From a virus, in IMG/VR virus record IMGVR_UViG_3300031851_005298, positions 1 through 21,494 of that record: a DNA stretch of 21,494 nucleotides; one strand, written 5' to 3'. Position 1 is the first letter of the stretch; each line of letters begins with the position of its first letter. Positions 1 through 7,612 of the stretch are shown one piece after another. The position numbers were made by a program, and so were the translations under genes. The notes under the pieces are model-generated. The model did not search any database and was not told the DNA's origin. It saw only the letters and a list, made by a program, of their open reading frames with translations.

Positions 1-1480
1 ACATAACGTTGCGAGCAGCGATTCCAATCGCTCTTTCGATAGTCAAGAACAAACGACGTACGTTAATACGATCGAATGCAGAAGGTCTTGCAAGCTTTGT
101 CTTATCACCGAATAGTAGCAACCCTTGACCAGGAATATTCGCAATCGGGTTAATACCGTTACGATATAGTACATCTCTCTGAGATTTGTTCGGAGAGTAT
201 GAGATACCTGTCACACCAAGATATTGACCACGTCGTGGACCAGCTGGTGAGAACCAAGTTGCCGCAGTTACATCAGTCGCAGCCATAACACCTGCGGTTG
301 ATGAGTTTGCGGGGATAAAAATAAACTCATCGTTATATTTATCATAAACTTTAAGATAGTTGTTATCAACTACTAGATATGATGACGCTGTAAACGTGGC
401 TGCCGTCGCGACAGCATTAGTATTAGCAGCGGTGGCTTGTAGGCCTACAATATCTGATCTAGCGGGAGATGCAACGACAACGCAATCTTTACGTTGACCT
501 TGAGCAATACTTACAAGATCATTAACTATTGTAGTAGTATCTGTCCTTGAAGTCATTTGAGGAGCAATCATAAGATCTACTTGGATATTATCTTTGTCTT
601 CAAATTGATCAAAACCAGTAATATAGTCACCTACGTCCATATTTTCTGATTCATCACCTTCGGTAAGATCGTAGTTTTTAGCAGCCAAGACGCCAGATGA
701 AAGTTGGAAATCAACGTTTGTATCAGCGTCTAACCCAGAATTTGCAACTGTATAATCAGAGTCATGCCCAGCCATCCAAATGTATGATGACTTTCTATTG
801 ATTACGTCTCTTACATAATTTGTAGATCCGTCAGGTGTCTTAGCATTTTTTGCCAACGACATGAACGGATATGTTTCTAAGACTGTGCCTTTAGTACCTG
901 AGAATTTGCCAAGGTTGTCAATTACAGCGACGTGAACTTCGTCATTAGTAGCTGTTTTACCTTCAGCAAACGGTGAAGTACCTGGTGCTGTGTCAAAGTT
1001 GTCTTTATATGCCCAAGCGTCAAATGCTGAATCAGCACCTTGTTGTGGGCACAAGGAAACTCTTAAGCTATTGCCCAATGCGCCGGGCCATTTAGCTATA
1101 AATGTGTGTTTATCGGAATCAAATCCTGCAAGCGCTGCATCCCATGCATCACCGTCTTTGATTCTGACATTTGCTCCATTTGCTGCTTCGTTGTGGTTAT
1201 AAGCGTTATAACCGTCTGTATCGCCTAATACGCGAACAACTTGAAGAGCATTTGTATACTTGAGAAAGTACGCTGCCGAATGGAAATCGACAGATGTTGC
1301 AGCCGTAGGAGTGCCGAAAGTGTCTGCCAGTTCTGCTTCATTTGAAATCAGAATTGGTTTTTCGACTGGGCCCCAACGGAAATTACCAACAAATGCACCG
1401 GTAGAAGAAGAAACTGCTGGCACCACACCAGATGCGTCAACCTCTCTAATGGTAATTGCTGGAGATTCTGAAAATGCCAT
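1..1480 (-). CDS. gp18: Tail sheath protein gp18, N-terminal part (cut by window edge)
   Basis: This is the contractile tail sheath subunit of a T4-like myovirus, which polymerises around the tail tube and contracts on infection. The reading frame opens at an ATG ending at 1480, preceded by a good ribosome site (GAGAGGACAG), and stays open for 493 codons to the left edge, so the C-terminus is missing (T4 gp18 is about 659 residues). The N-terminus reads SPAITIREVDASGVVPAV followed by GAFVGNFRWGPVEKP, the typical sheath start in which a peptide segment leads into a GP-containing strand. Near the visible end, PRRGQYLGVTGISYSPN and DRINVRRLFLTIERAI are typical of the sheath core domain. It lies downstream of terminase gene 17, as in T4, and has its own late promoter at 1549-1556. 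The antisense open frames inside it are shadows. Confidence 0.93.
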   Translation of the reverse strand, partial: MAFSESPAITIREVDASGVVPAVSSSTGAFVGNFRWGPVEKPILISNEAELADTFGTPTAATSVDFHSAAYFLKYTNALQVVRVLGDTDGYNAYNHNEAANGANVRIKDGDAWDAALAGFDSDKHTFIAKWPGALGNSLRVSLCPQQGADSAFDAWAYKDNFDTAPGTSPFAEGKTATNDEVHVAVIDNLGKFSGTKGTVLETYPFMSLAKNAKTPDGSTNYVRDVINRKSSYIWMAGHDSDYTVANSGLDADTNVDFQLSSGVLAAKNYDLTEGDESENMDVGDYITGFDQFEDKDNIQVDLMIAPQMTSRTDTTTIVNDLVSIAQGQRKDCVVVASPARSDIVGLQATAANTNAVATAATFTASSYLVVDNNYLKVYDKYNDEFIFIPANSSTAGVMAATDVTAATWFSPAGPRRGQYLGVTGISYSPNKSQRDVLYRNGINPIANIPGQGLLLFGDKTKLARPSAFDRINVRRLFLTIERAIGIAARNVM

Positions 1481-1548
1481 AATTTCTGTCCTCTCGAAAA
1501 TTTAAATTATATGCGGGTTCATAATGCGGATTCTTTTTCACTCAGTCT

Positions 1549-1556
1549 TATTTATA
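1549..1556 (-). promoter_or_regulatory. T4-type late promoter for gene 18
   Basis: The minus strand reads TATAAATA, an exact match to the T4 late-promoter octamer. It sits between the gene 17 stop (1561) and the gene 18 start (1480). By T4 spacing, transcription would start near 1543, leaving a leader of about 63 bases with the ribosome site at its end. The sheath is needed in high amounts, so a dedicated late promoter is sensible. The octamer is seen directly; its activity is inferred. Confidence 0.75.
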
Positions 1557-1560
1557 ATAT

Positions 1561-3162
1561 TTAAATATCTGGCAAATATTCTATAGCCCACTGTCTGCCT
1601 CCGCGTTCTTCTTCTGATGGTATTCCATCTAGACCGTCATCTATAAATCCAAAAGGAGGTAAATCATCTTCAATTTCTTTCATCTTATTTTTAAACATCA
1701 TTTCTTTTAAGTTAATGTCTGTCATATCCGAGAAATATTGTGTTGATACAAAATAACCTAGCATCACTAAATTCATAACTAGATCGTCATGATTACCGCT
1801 AGAAGCTTCATAAGAAACACCTTTAGCAACAAATGTAGATATTTCTAATATAGTATCATCATCAACAATATCTAACTTATTATTTTCTAATATATCTTTA
1901 AACGACGAACATCCAAGTCTCTTAACTTTACGAGTCATCTCTACGCCTAATGCGTTTGCTTTAATAGCAGATTCGACATGCATATTTTCATATTCTAAAT
2001 CATGATAAAGACCATTTGTCACAAGCGAACCCTGATCATTTGACTCAATTACGACATATGCCTTATTATAAGAATTCGCCCACTTATATATAATATTAGG
2101 GAAGAGTAATGGAGAGATAGTATTATTGCGATATACGGCCACCTGTTTAAAAGGTCTAGAGCTTATGTCGATTAAATTAAATGTAGAATAATCCTGTCCT
2201 CTTCCTTTTGAAACATCTACTAGCATGATATACTCATGTCCGCTTTGTGTTTCTTCATATATTTTAAGGTCGCCTCCTTCCAGGAAGCGCACAGGATTTT
2301 TCATTCGAAGCTTTAATAGAGTTTCTGCGTTAATTAACGTATCACCGGTGCCAAAAAATGTATTACCGAACTCTTGGTCAAATTGTAGCTGAGACGTATT
2401 TGCTACTGTCTGGGTTTTCCATTTCTCATCTCTGCCGGGAACATCCCACCAATCAACGCGAAAAGGCTTAAAGTCGTTTACGCCCTGAGAAGCCCCTTCC
2501 CATATCTTATGAAATACATTACCAATACCATTTGCAGTTGAGGTAATAATAATTTTAGTATCTTTACCAGATGAAACAACCGGATAAGTCGATGTATAAA
2601 ACTGAGCATCATTTTCAACAAACGCAAACTCGTCTAAATACAATAACGACACAGACATACCTCGAATCGAAGATCCAGATGTTGCTGCCGCAACGATACG
2701 CGAATTATTTGAAAACTCGATTGAACCCTTATTCAAAGCCTTACAACCAGGCTGCAAGAAGAAGGGTAAATTTTCTAGCATAAGCGTAATGCGCCCAAGC
2801 ATCTCACGTGCCGTAGCACCTTTGTTCGCCATTACCGCAATAGTTTTTTCTGAGTGAAATAACGCATACCATAAAAGATACGCAACAGAAGATATGGATT
2901 TACCAGACTGTCGGCATGCTAATACAATATTAAATCTGTTTGAGTTAAACTCATTAAACATTTTCTCTTGATATGGATATAGCTCAAATGGAACTAATCC
3001 CTCGTCAAGGGAAATAATTTTACAATACGTTATAGCAAAATACGCTGGATCCTTCATGCAACGAGCGTACTCAAGGACTTCTTCATTTGTCCATTGAGCT
3101 ACTATTCCATCTCGTTTTACATTAGGATTGCCTAGGTATGTGTCATTCTTTTGGAGTAACAT
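1561..3162 (-). CDS. gp17: Terminase large subunit gp17 (packaging ATPase/nuclease)
   Basis: This is the motor and nuclease that packages concatemeric DNA into the prohead. Counting from the upstream TTG codon at 3165, the ATPase domain shows Walker A CRQSGKS at about 84-90, Walker B SLLYLDE at about 173-179 and the coupling motif TSTANG at about 208-213. The RNase H-fold nuclease domain shows VDVSKG (Asp about 317), VIESND (Glu about 374) and HDDLVM (Asp about 460-461), giving the expected acidic triad. I chose the ATG at 3162 (533 residues) over the TTG three bases upstream. Neither has a clear Shine-Dalgarno sequence, and the start lies inside the end of gene 16, so translation is probably coupled. 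Its place between genes 16 and 18 is exactly that of T4. The product looks intact. Confidence 0.96.
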   Translation of the reverse strand: MLLQKNDTYLGNPNVKRDGIVAQWTNEEVLEYARCMKDPAYFAITYCKIISLDEGLVPFELYPYQEKMFNEFNSNRFNIVLACRQSGKSISSVAYLLWYALFHSEKTIAVMANKGATAREMLGRITLMLENLPFFLQPGCKALNKGSIEFSNNSRIVAAATSGSSIRGMSVSLLYLDEFAFVENDAQFYTSTYPVVSSGKDTKIIITSTANGIGNVFHKIWEGASQGVNDFKPFRVDWWDVPGRDEKWKTQTVANTSQLQFDQEFGNTFFGTGDTLINAETLLKLRMKNPVRFLEGGDLKIYEETQSGHEYIMLVDVSKGRGQDYSTFNLIDISSRPFKQVAVYRNNTISPLLFPNIIYKWANSYNKAYVVIESNDQGSLVTNGLYHDLEYENMHVESAIKANALGVEMTRKVKRLGCSSFKDILENNKLDIVDDDTILEISTFVAKGVSYEASSGNHDDLVMNLVMLGYFVSTQYFSDMTDINLKEMMFKNKMKEIEDDLPPFGFIDDGLDGIPSEEERGGRQWAIEYLPDI

Positions 3163-3481
3163 CAATCATTTCATTTTGTAGCATACGCTGTAGATCTGCC
3201 GTAGATCCTACAAACACATTATTATTAGTAGTTCCACCTGGTAAAGCTTTAGTATTTTCTTGATGAAAATCTTTTTTCTTCTTATGCATATCCATAAGAT
3301 TACCATTGATGTCAGCAATGTTTTTCATCATATTAGATAAAACTTCAAAGGCACGAGGATGTTCAGTCGCTCTTGCAACCTCCATCATTTCTTCCATAGA
3401 TTCCGATCCCTTTGCTAAAAGGTCGTGATATATTTTACGAGCGTATTCGAAATCGTTATTAGCAGTATTTGAATCCATCAT
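3143..3481 (-). CDS. gp16: Terminase small subunit gp16
   Basis: This is the DNA-recognition partner of gp17 that regulates packaging initiation. The protein is 112 residues, shorter than T4 gp16 (164). It is mostly predicted helix: YARKIYHDLLAKGSESMEEM, then VARATEHPRAFEVLSNMMKN, then a segment ending NGNLMDMHKKKK. The AxxxxHPRAFEV signature and the following helix are characteristic of the T4 small-terminase family. It starts with ATGATG at 3481, and the first four bases overlap the TGA of gene 15, so translation is likely coupled. Its 3' end overlaps the gp17 start. The short C-terminal tail after the KKKK stretch looks disordered (ENTKALPGGTTNNN). Family assignment rests on sequence signature plus position between genes 15 and 17. 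Confidence 0.9.
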   Translation of the reverse strand: MMDSNTANNDFEYARKIYHDLLAKGSESMEEMMEVARATEHPRAFEVLSNMMKNIADINGNLMDMHKKKKDFHQENTKALPGGTTNNNVFVGSTADLQRMLQNEMIDVTPKE

Positions 3482-4263
3482 AATGCACTGTCAATTCCTA
3501 TAATTGTATTTGTAAATCCAAAGTCACTATCTGGGCTGGCATCGGAAGGATTAGTAGTTACTGTAATTCTTTCTAAAGGAATATCAGAATCGTTTAGACC
3601 TGATCTAATATCAAGAATATCTGTAATAGCAGTACGAATAATACCTGAACTAGAGACCGGACCATGGAAATTAACATGCATGTCAAAGTCCATAGTATAT
3701 ACTATAGTTCTCCTAGAAGCAACTTCTCCTTCATAATCGTCATTCATTGTGACGCCAGTCAAAATAATAGGGACGTCTTCTTTAATAGTTTCAATGTCTT
3801 CGAACGGTTGTATTGATAATGTGTATTGAGGATTAAAGTACGGTATAACCTGCTCAACTACTTGCAACGCATCATCTTGCATTTTTGCAAAAACGCTTAA
3901 TTGAAAGCTGATAATATACGGAACACCTACTTCAATTTTGTTTCTAGACAAGACTGTTCCAGCAACACTAGGTCTAGCGGTGATATTACTTTTTGGCAGC
4001 TGCCTTGCAGGATCGTACGATATATTCATTATTTCAAACGACATACGTGGTAGCTTTATTGCTACTCTAGCTTCTTGTAAATCTGGCACTTCTCTGATTC
4101 TATCGAGAAATTTAGCGCGTGGTCCATACGATAGCGGAACCTTCTGTGTGTTAATTATACCACCACTAGAATCTTTACGTAAAACGTACACATCATTAAA
4201 CATTGCCCCAAAAGTTGCAACTGCTTTACGTATTCGTTGATGATAAAAATAATTGCCAAACAT
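3478..4263 (-). CDS. gp15: Tail completion / sheath stabiliser gp15
   Basis: The T4 gp15 hexamer caps the finished tail and joins it to the neck. The 261-residue protein has the family N-terminus MFGNYFYHQRIRKAVATFG followed by a predicted FNDVYV strand. The signature KVPLSYGPRAKFLDRI comes next, at about residues 41-56. Its length is close to T4 gp15 (272). The start ATG at 4263 shares one base with the TAA of gene 14 (TAATG), and the end overlaps gene 16 by four bases, so genes 14, 15 and 16 form one tightly coupled unit. No separate promoter is seen, so transcription probably comes from the late promoter upstream of gene 13. Confidence 0.93.
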   Translation of the reverse strand: MFGNYFYHQRIRKAVATFGAMFNDVYVLRKDSSGGIINTQKVPLSYGPRAKFLDRIREVPDLQEARVAIKLPRMSFEIMNISYDPARQLPKSNITARPSVAGTVLSRNKIEVGVPYIISFQLSVFAKMQDDALQVVEQVIPYFNPQYTLSIQPFEDIETIKEDVPIILTGVTMNDDYEGEVASRRTIVYTMDFDMHVNFHGPVSSSGIIRTAITDILDIRSGLNDSDIPLERITVTTNPSDASPDSDFGFTNTIIGIDSAL

Positions 4264-5135
4264 TAATTAGGATCCCCAAATGGATTTGTTTCGCTAAAGT
4301 CAATAAAGTCTAGATTGCCAAAATCATCATTTTGCTCATTACCGTGTAACTGATTATCTTCTGTAAACGATGTAACTGTTCCTGTAGCATTTGATTCTGC
4401 GCCAGTAATTATCTTAGCAGTTGAAGGCAGATGAAATTTACCATCATTTCCACCTAAGTGTATAATAGAAAGCGAATTAGTACTGGATACCCATTTAGAT
4501 ACTTCAGCTCCAAGTATTGTTCCATCAGTAAGAGTTTGTGTCACTCGTTCTCCAACGATAAACGATCCTGTTACTCCGCTTAATACCATATCAAACTCGT
4601 ATGCATTAGTTTGCTCTATAGTATCTATCGTAGATAAATCTGTATCAAGATCTTCACCACTATATTCAAACAATTGACAACGCATCTTAAATGTTGGAAG
4701 ATTTGCTAGCTGGTAAAAGGGTTGTTCATGCTCTACGTGCATAACTTCAAACATAGATTTAGACATAGGTAAGAATATAATATCTCCTTCCCTTGGTCGT
4801 TCTCCGTCTATTTGGTTATCAACCTTACCAACCGTAGTATTCCAACGTCGTTTAGACACAATGAAAGTTGCTTCATCGCGTATTTCAACTCCGAACTTAG
4901 TGAATAAGTCTCCTTCGCCATCGAATCCATCCGTGTTTTCTATATACATTTCAATTTTATACGAGTTGCTAAATTTAGAAGATACATCTTCGCCAAGTAT
5001 TCTATTCTCATTAACAATAGTTCTAGGAAGATAATACAGATCTTGACCATACATCTTTAAAGATTCTATGATTATATTCTCGTAGAGCTTTTGTTCAGAT
5101 CTTACAGATTCTGAAAAATAGATATTTCTTGCCAT
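4263..5135 (-). CDS. gp14: Neck protein gp14
   Basis: gp14 is one of the two neck proteins that close the filled head and allow tail attachment. The protein is 290 residues (T4 gp14 is 256) and begins MARNIYFSESVRSEQKLYEN, followed by a region with LYYLPRTIVNENRILGED. That segment is highly typical of gp14 in T4-like cyanophages and pelagiphages. A middle region with VTGSFIVGERVTQTL and repeated beta-type stretches (about 185-260) could be an inserted beta domain and would explain the extra length. The C-terminus ends DFGNLDFIDFSETNPFGDPN, a tail also typical of the family. It sits between genes 13 and 15, one base after the gene 13 stop. Confidence 0.92.
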   Translation of the reverse strand: MARNIYFSESVRSEQKLYENIIIESLKMYGQDLYYLPRTIVNENRILGEDVSSKFSNSYKIEMYIENTDGFDGEGDLFTKFGVEIRDEATFIVSKRRWNTTVGKVDNQIDGERPREGDIIFLPMSKSMFEVMHVEHEQPFYQLANLPTFKMRCQLFEYSGEDLDTDLSTIDTIEQTNAYEFDMVLSGVTGSFIVGERVTQTLTDGTILGAEVSKWVSSTNSLSIIHLGGNDGKFHLPSTAKIITGAESNATGTVTSFTEDNQLHGNEQNDDFGNLDFIDFSETNPFGDPN

Positions 5136-5136
5136 A

Positions 5137-5892
5137 TTAACCTACAAAAAAGTTAGGGGGAAGTTCGTGTTCTAAGCGAATGCGTTCTCTAAGTCTATCT
5201 AATTCTGCTATAGCATCATCAAAAAGTTGTCGACCATTTAGCTGAACTCCTCCTGGAAGAACCATTCCTTCAAATTTAATTAAGTTTGCACCCCATTGCT
5301 GTTTTATCAATTGAGTAGAATAGTCTTTAAGCCACATATCATCGTAGACACTCGTGTGTGTATCCGGATCTACAATTTGATATATTTCGGCAATAATATA
5401 TTCTCCAGCCTTGATTTCTTTGTCAGCAAAAGCACCATGAATATATAGTCTATCTTGTCTCCGTGCAAATTCTACTTGAGGATGACCATTTAATTTAGAA
5501 TCTAACAACGATAGATATTGTTGTAATTGCTCGTAATAAGCCAGATCTCCTGCAAAGTTTTGCATATCAGCAATATCATTAAGCATCATTTGATATTTAA
5601 TGTCAAAGAAGTTTCTAGACGAACCAAACGCAGAATTAGTCGGTAAGAGCCGTGATACATATATAATATCAGAAGAAATAGGAATGTATTCATTAGCTAC
5701 ATCATCTGCAGTAACCAGATGCTTTAGATAAGTCTTTACGGTTGCATCAGAGTGAAATTCTTGGTATAGCTGTAAAGCATCATCGATTCTTTCTTCAAGC
5801 TGATCGTCATCTACGTTTATCTCTATCACAGGATCACCGAGTCTACGAAGACAATAGTCGATTAATCCTTGCCTTGATGTGGGTGCCGCCAT
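5137..5892 (-). CDS. gp13: Neck protein gp13
   Basis: gp13 forms the head-proximal neck ring in T4-like phages. The 251-residue protein begins MAAPTSRQGLIDYCLRRLGD followed by PVIEINVDDDQLEERIDDAL, a family hallmark. The later DDMWLKDYSTQLIKQQWGAN and LPGGVQLNGRQLFDDA motifs are also characteristic. The ATG at 5892 follows a good ribosome site (AAAGGAACGAAC). A T4-type late promoter lies 29 bases further up, so gene 13 appears to be the first gene of the 13-14-15-16-17 operon. In T4 the region upstream of gene 13 continues into whisker and short-fibre genes; here it is replaced by an accessory island on the other strand. Confidence 0.93.
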   Translation of the reverse strand: MAAPTSRQGLIDYCLRRLGDPVIEINVDDDQLEERIDDALQLYQEFHSDATVKTYLKHLVTADDVANEYIPISSDIIYVSRLLPTNSAFGSSRNFFDIKYQMMLNDIADMQNFAGDLAYYEQLQQYLSLLDSKLNGHPQVEFARRQDRLYIHGAFADKEIKAGEYIIAEIYQIVDPDTHTSVYDDMWLKDYSTQLIKQQWGANLIKFEGMVLPGGVQLNGRQLFDDAIAELDRLRERIRLEHELPPNFFVG

Positions 5893-5920
5893 GTTCGTTC
5901 CTTTTTCAAAAACTTTTATC

Positions 5921-5928
5921 TATTTATA
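5921..5928 (-). promoter_or_regulatory. T4-type late promoter for the gene 13-17 operon
   Basis: The minus strand reads TATAAATA, the exact late octamer. By T4 spacing, transcription would start near 5915, giving a leader of about 23 bases that contains the AAAGGA ribosome site of gene 13. It lies back-to-back with the plus-strand sigma70-like promoter at 5931-5959, so this short gap is a divergent early/late switch point. Confidence 0.8.
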
Positions 5929-5930
5929 CG

Positions 5931-5959
5931 TTTACAATCACTAGGAAATGTGTTATAAT
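5931..5959 (+). promoter_or_regulatory. Extended -10 sigma70-like promoter, apparently leaderless
   Basis: The plus strand has TTTACA (5931-5936), a 17-base spacer and TATAAT (5954-5959), with TG at 5951-5952 giving a perfect extended -10 (TGTTATAAT). Counting seven bases from the end of the -10 puts the transcript start at 5966, the A of the first gene's ATG. No ribosome site lies at a usable distance, which fits a leaderless message. The elements are seen directly; the start point is inferred. Confidence 0.7.
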
Positions 5960-5965
5960 AATATC

Positions 5966-6364
5966 ATGAAAACAGTATTTACAAATGGATGCTTCGACAT
6001 TTTACATCGAGGCCACTTAGATTATTTAAAAGAATCTGCCTTTTGGGGAGAAAGACTTATTGTCGGTATCAACTCAGACAGTAGTGTACGCAAACTAAAA
6101 GGTTCAGATCGACCAATAAACAAAGAAGAAGATAGAAAGTTTGCACTAGAATCTTTAAGCTTTGTTGACCGTGTTTATATTTTTGATGAGCCAACGCCTT
6201 ATGAACTAATCAAATATATAAGACCGGATATAATTACAAAAGGCGGTGATTATGCACCAGATAATGTTATTGGTAACGATTTAGCTAGAGTAAAAATTAT
6301 ACCGTACACGCTAGGGTATTCTACTACTAAATTTATTGAAAGGATTCGCAATGACGCAACTTGA
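5966..6364 (+). CDS. hldC: Heptose-1-phosphate nucleotidyltransferase (HldE C-terminal domain / HldC type)
   Basis: The family transfers AMP from ATP to D-glycero-beta-D-manno-heptose-1-phosphate, giving ADP-heptose. The 132-residue protein is a single cytidylyltransferase-like Rossmann domain. It starts MKTVFTNGCFDILHRGHLDY, with the catalytic HxGH at His14-Arg-Gly-His17. It continues with LIVGINSDSSVRKLKG and ends with the STTKFIERI helix, matching the nucleotide-binding STTxxI motif of this family. The segment ITKGGDY matches the bacterial HldE C-terminal domain closely. I chose the ATG at 5966; an upstream in-frame ATG at 5948 falls inside the promoter. It overlaps the cupin gene by 14 bases. 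The kinase half of bifunctional HldE is encoded separately at 9474-10343. A glycerol-3-phosphate or ethanolamine-type substrate is less likely because the match to HldE extends along the whole length. Confidence 0.88.
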   Translation: MKTVFTNGCFDILHRGHLDYLKESAFWGERLIVGINSDSSVRKLKGSDRPINKEEDRKFALESLSFVDRVYIFDEPTPYELIKYIRPDIITKGGDYAPDNVIGNDLARVKIIPYTLGYSTTKFIERIRNDAT

Positions 6365-6710
6365 AGGCTTTGTCGAAAAAGGCTGGGGCCATGAAAATAT
6401 CTTTGCTACTAACGATAAGTACACAGGGAAATTATTAGTATTTAATGAAGCTGCAAGGTTTTCAATGCATTTTCATGCGCTAAAGGACGAAACATTTTTT
6501 GTTCTTGAAGGAGTCTTTGATTTACTTACTATTGAAACAGAAAGTGCAGACGTTAAAAAACAAAGGTTAAATCCAGGAGATTCGGTAAGAATAAAACCTT
6601 TAACACCACACCAAGTAATCTGCGTTAAAAAAGGAACTATTATAGAAGTTTCTACTCCAGATTCAGTGGAAGATAATTACAGGGTTGCCAAAGGCAATAG
6701 TCAAAAATGA
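6351..6710 (+). CDS. Small cupin-domain protein, probably sugar-related
   Basis: This 119-residue single-domain cupin keeps the metal-binding motif 1, HFHALKDETFFVLEG, with His40, His42 and Glu47, and motif 2, GDSVRIKPLTPHQV, with the fourth ligand His87. Its opening (KGWGHENIFATNDKYTGKLL) resembles the cupin domains of type II phosphomannose isomerases and small sugar isomerases. I chose the ATG at 6351 because AAGGA lies eight bases before it; the TTG at 6336 is less likely. It overlaps the preceding gene by 14 bases and the next by four (ATGA), so it belongs to the same unit. The substrate is not known. Because no GmhA-type phosphoheptose isomerase is visible in the window, an isomerase role in the same pathway is a speculative option. 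Confidence 0.82.
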   Translation: MTQLEGFVEKGWGHENIFATNDKYTGKLLVFNEAARFSMHFHALKDETFFVLEGVFDLLTIETESADVKKQRLNPGDSVRIKPLTPHQVICVKKGTIIEVSTPDSVEDNYRVAKGNSQK

Positions 6711-7612
6711 TAATATGGGGTATGTCAAAGAACGGTCATGATTGGTCTGTAGCTATTTTTAAAGACAATAACTTAGGAAATAGATTTAAACTTGTAAATA
6801 CTATTTCAGGTAAAGGCTCTAGACACACGCCAGAATGTATAGATGAAGCCAAGAAAAACGGCAAACCTGATTTAGTTATCTGGTATGAAAATCCATATCT
6901 TAAATCTATTAGACAATTTATAGCAGGACAAAAACATCCTTTTAAAAGAAATAACATTAAAAGATATTTACGAGATCTTAATATAAACTGTAAATGGAAA
7001 TACGTAGGCCATCATGAATCTCATGCTGCAGCCTTTTACAATAGTGGATTTAAAGATGCCACTATTGTGGTTCTTGATAGTATTGGAGAATTTGATTGTA
7101 CATCTATATGGAAAGCCAAAGACGGCAAACTTAAAAAAATAAAGTCAACTAAATATCCTCATAGCATCGGACTATTCTATTCAGCTATGACAGATCGAAT
7201 CGGATTAAAGCCACAGCAAGATGAAGCTGTATTTGAAAAAATGTCTAGATCATATACACCATTTTCACAATTAGTAGTACAAATGGAAAATGATATAATA
7301 AAACAGTGGGATCCATTACCTAAATTTAGAGTAAACTTTCACCGCGGCGCTAGGCAAATGTGGTGGGACAGCGGTAAAAAGGAAATAGCCAGCGCATCGC
7401 GTACAATTTTTGAGAGTTTAGTAACTAAAGTTTTAATTCATGCAAAAGAAATTACAGATAGCCGCAATATTGTGTTAAGCGGTGGAGTCGCATTTAACAA
7501 ATCTGTACCAAACATTGCAAGCAAAATATTTGATAATATATACATACCACCAAATCCAAGCGATAGTGGTTCAGCAGAGGGCGCAGTATTAGCGTATTTA
7601 AATAATGGTTGA
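6707..7612 (+). CDS. Stand-alone Kae1-like carbamoyltransferase domain (YrdC-like half missing)
   Basis: Full NodU/CmcH/TobZ carbamoyltransferases join an N-terminal Kae1-like domain, which performs the transfer, to a C-terminal YrdC-like domain that makes carbamoyl-adenylate. This 301-residue protein has only the first. It shows GHHESHAAAFYNSGF (metal-ligand histidines about 102-106), VVLDSIGEFD (Asp124), LSGGVAFNKSV (about 258-266) and PPNPSDSGSAEGAV (about 281-294). It stops cleanly after that last motif, with no GPRALGNRS or FRPFA region. The stop sits in an 8-base overlap with the next gene, so this looks like an evolved form rather than a frameshift; I see no YrdC-like remnant downstream. 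It could work with the full-length paralogue at 11200-13020, use carbamoyl-adenylate made elsewhere, or have a different role. The start ATG overlaps the cupin stop (ATGA). Confidence 0.85.
   Translation: MIIWGMSKNGHDWSVAIFKDNNLGNRFKLVNTISGKGSRHTPECIDEAKKNGKPDLVIWYENPYLKSIRQFIAGQKHPFKRNNIKRYLRDLNINCKWKYVGHHESHAAAFYNSGFKDATIVVLDSIGEFDCTSIWKAKDGKLKKIKSTKYPHSIGLFYSAMTDRIGLKPQQDEAVFEKMSRSYTPFSQLVVQMENDIIKQWDPLPKFRVNFHRGARQMWWDSGKKEIASASRTIFESLVTKVLIHAKEITDSRNIVLSGGVAFNKSVPNIASKIFDNIYIPPNPSDSGSAEGAVLAYLNNG

Noticed and set aside
990-1505. Two plus-strand open frames (70 and 81 residues)
   Set aside because: They are antisense to the clear tail sheath gene, have no family resemblance and no supporting ribosome site.
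5948-5950. Upstream ATG for the nucleotidyltransferase
   Set aside because: It falls inside the promoter spacer, has no ribosome site and would add six residues not seen in the family.
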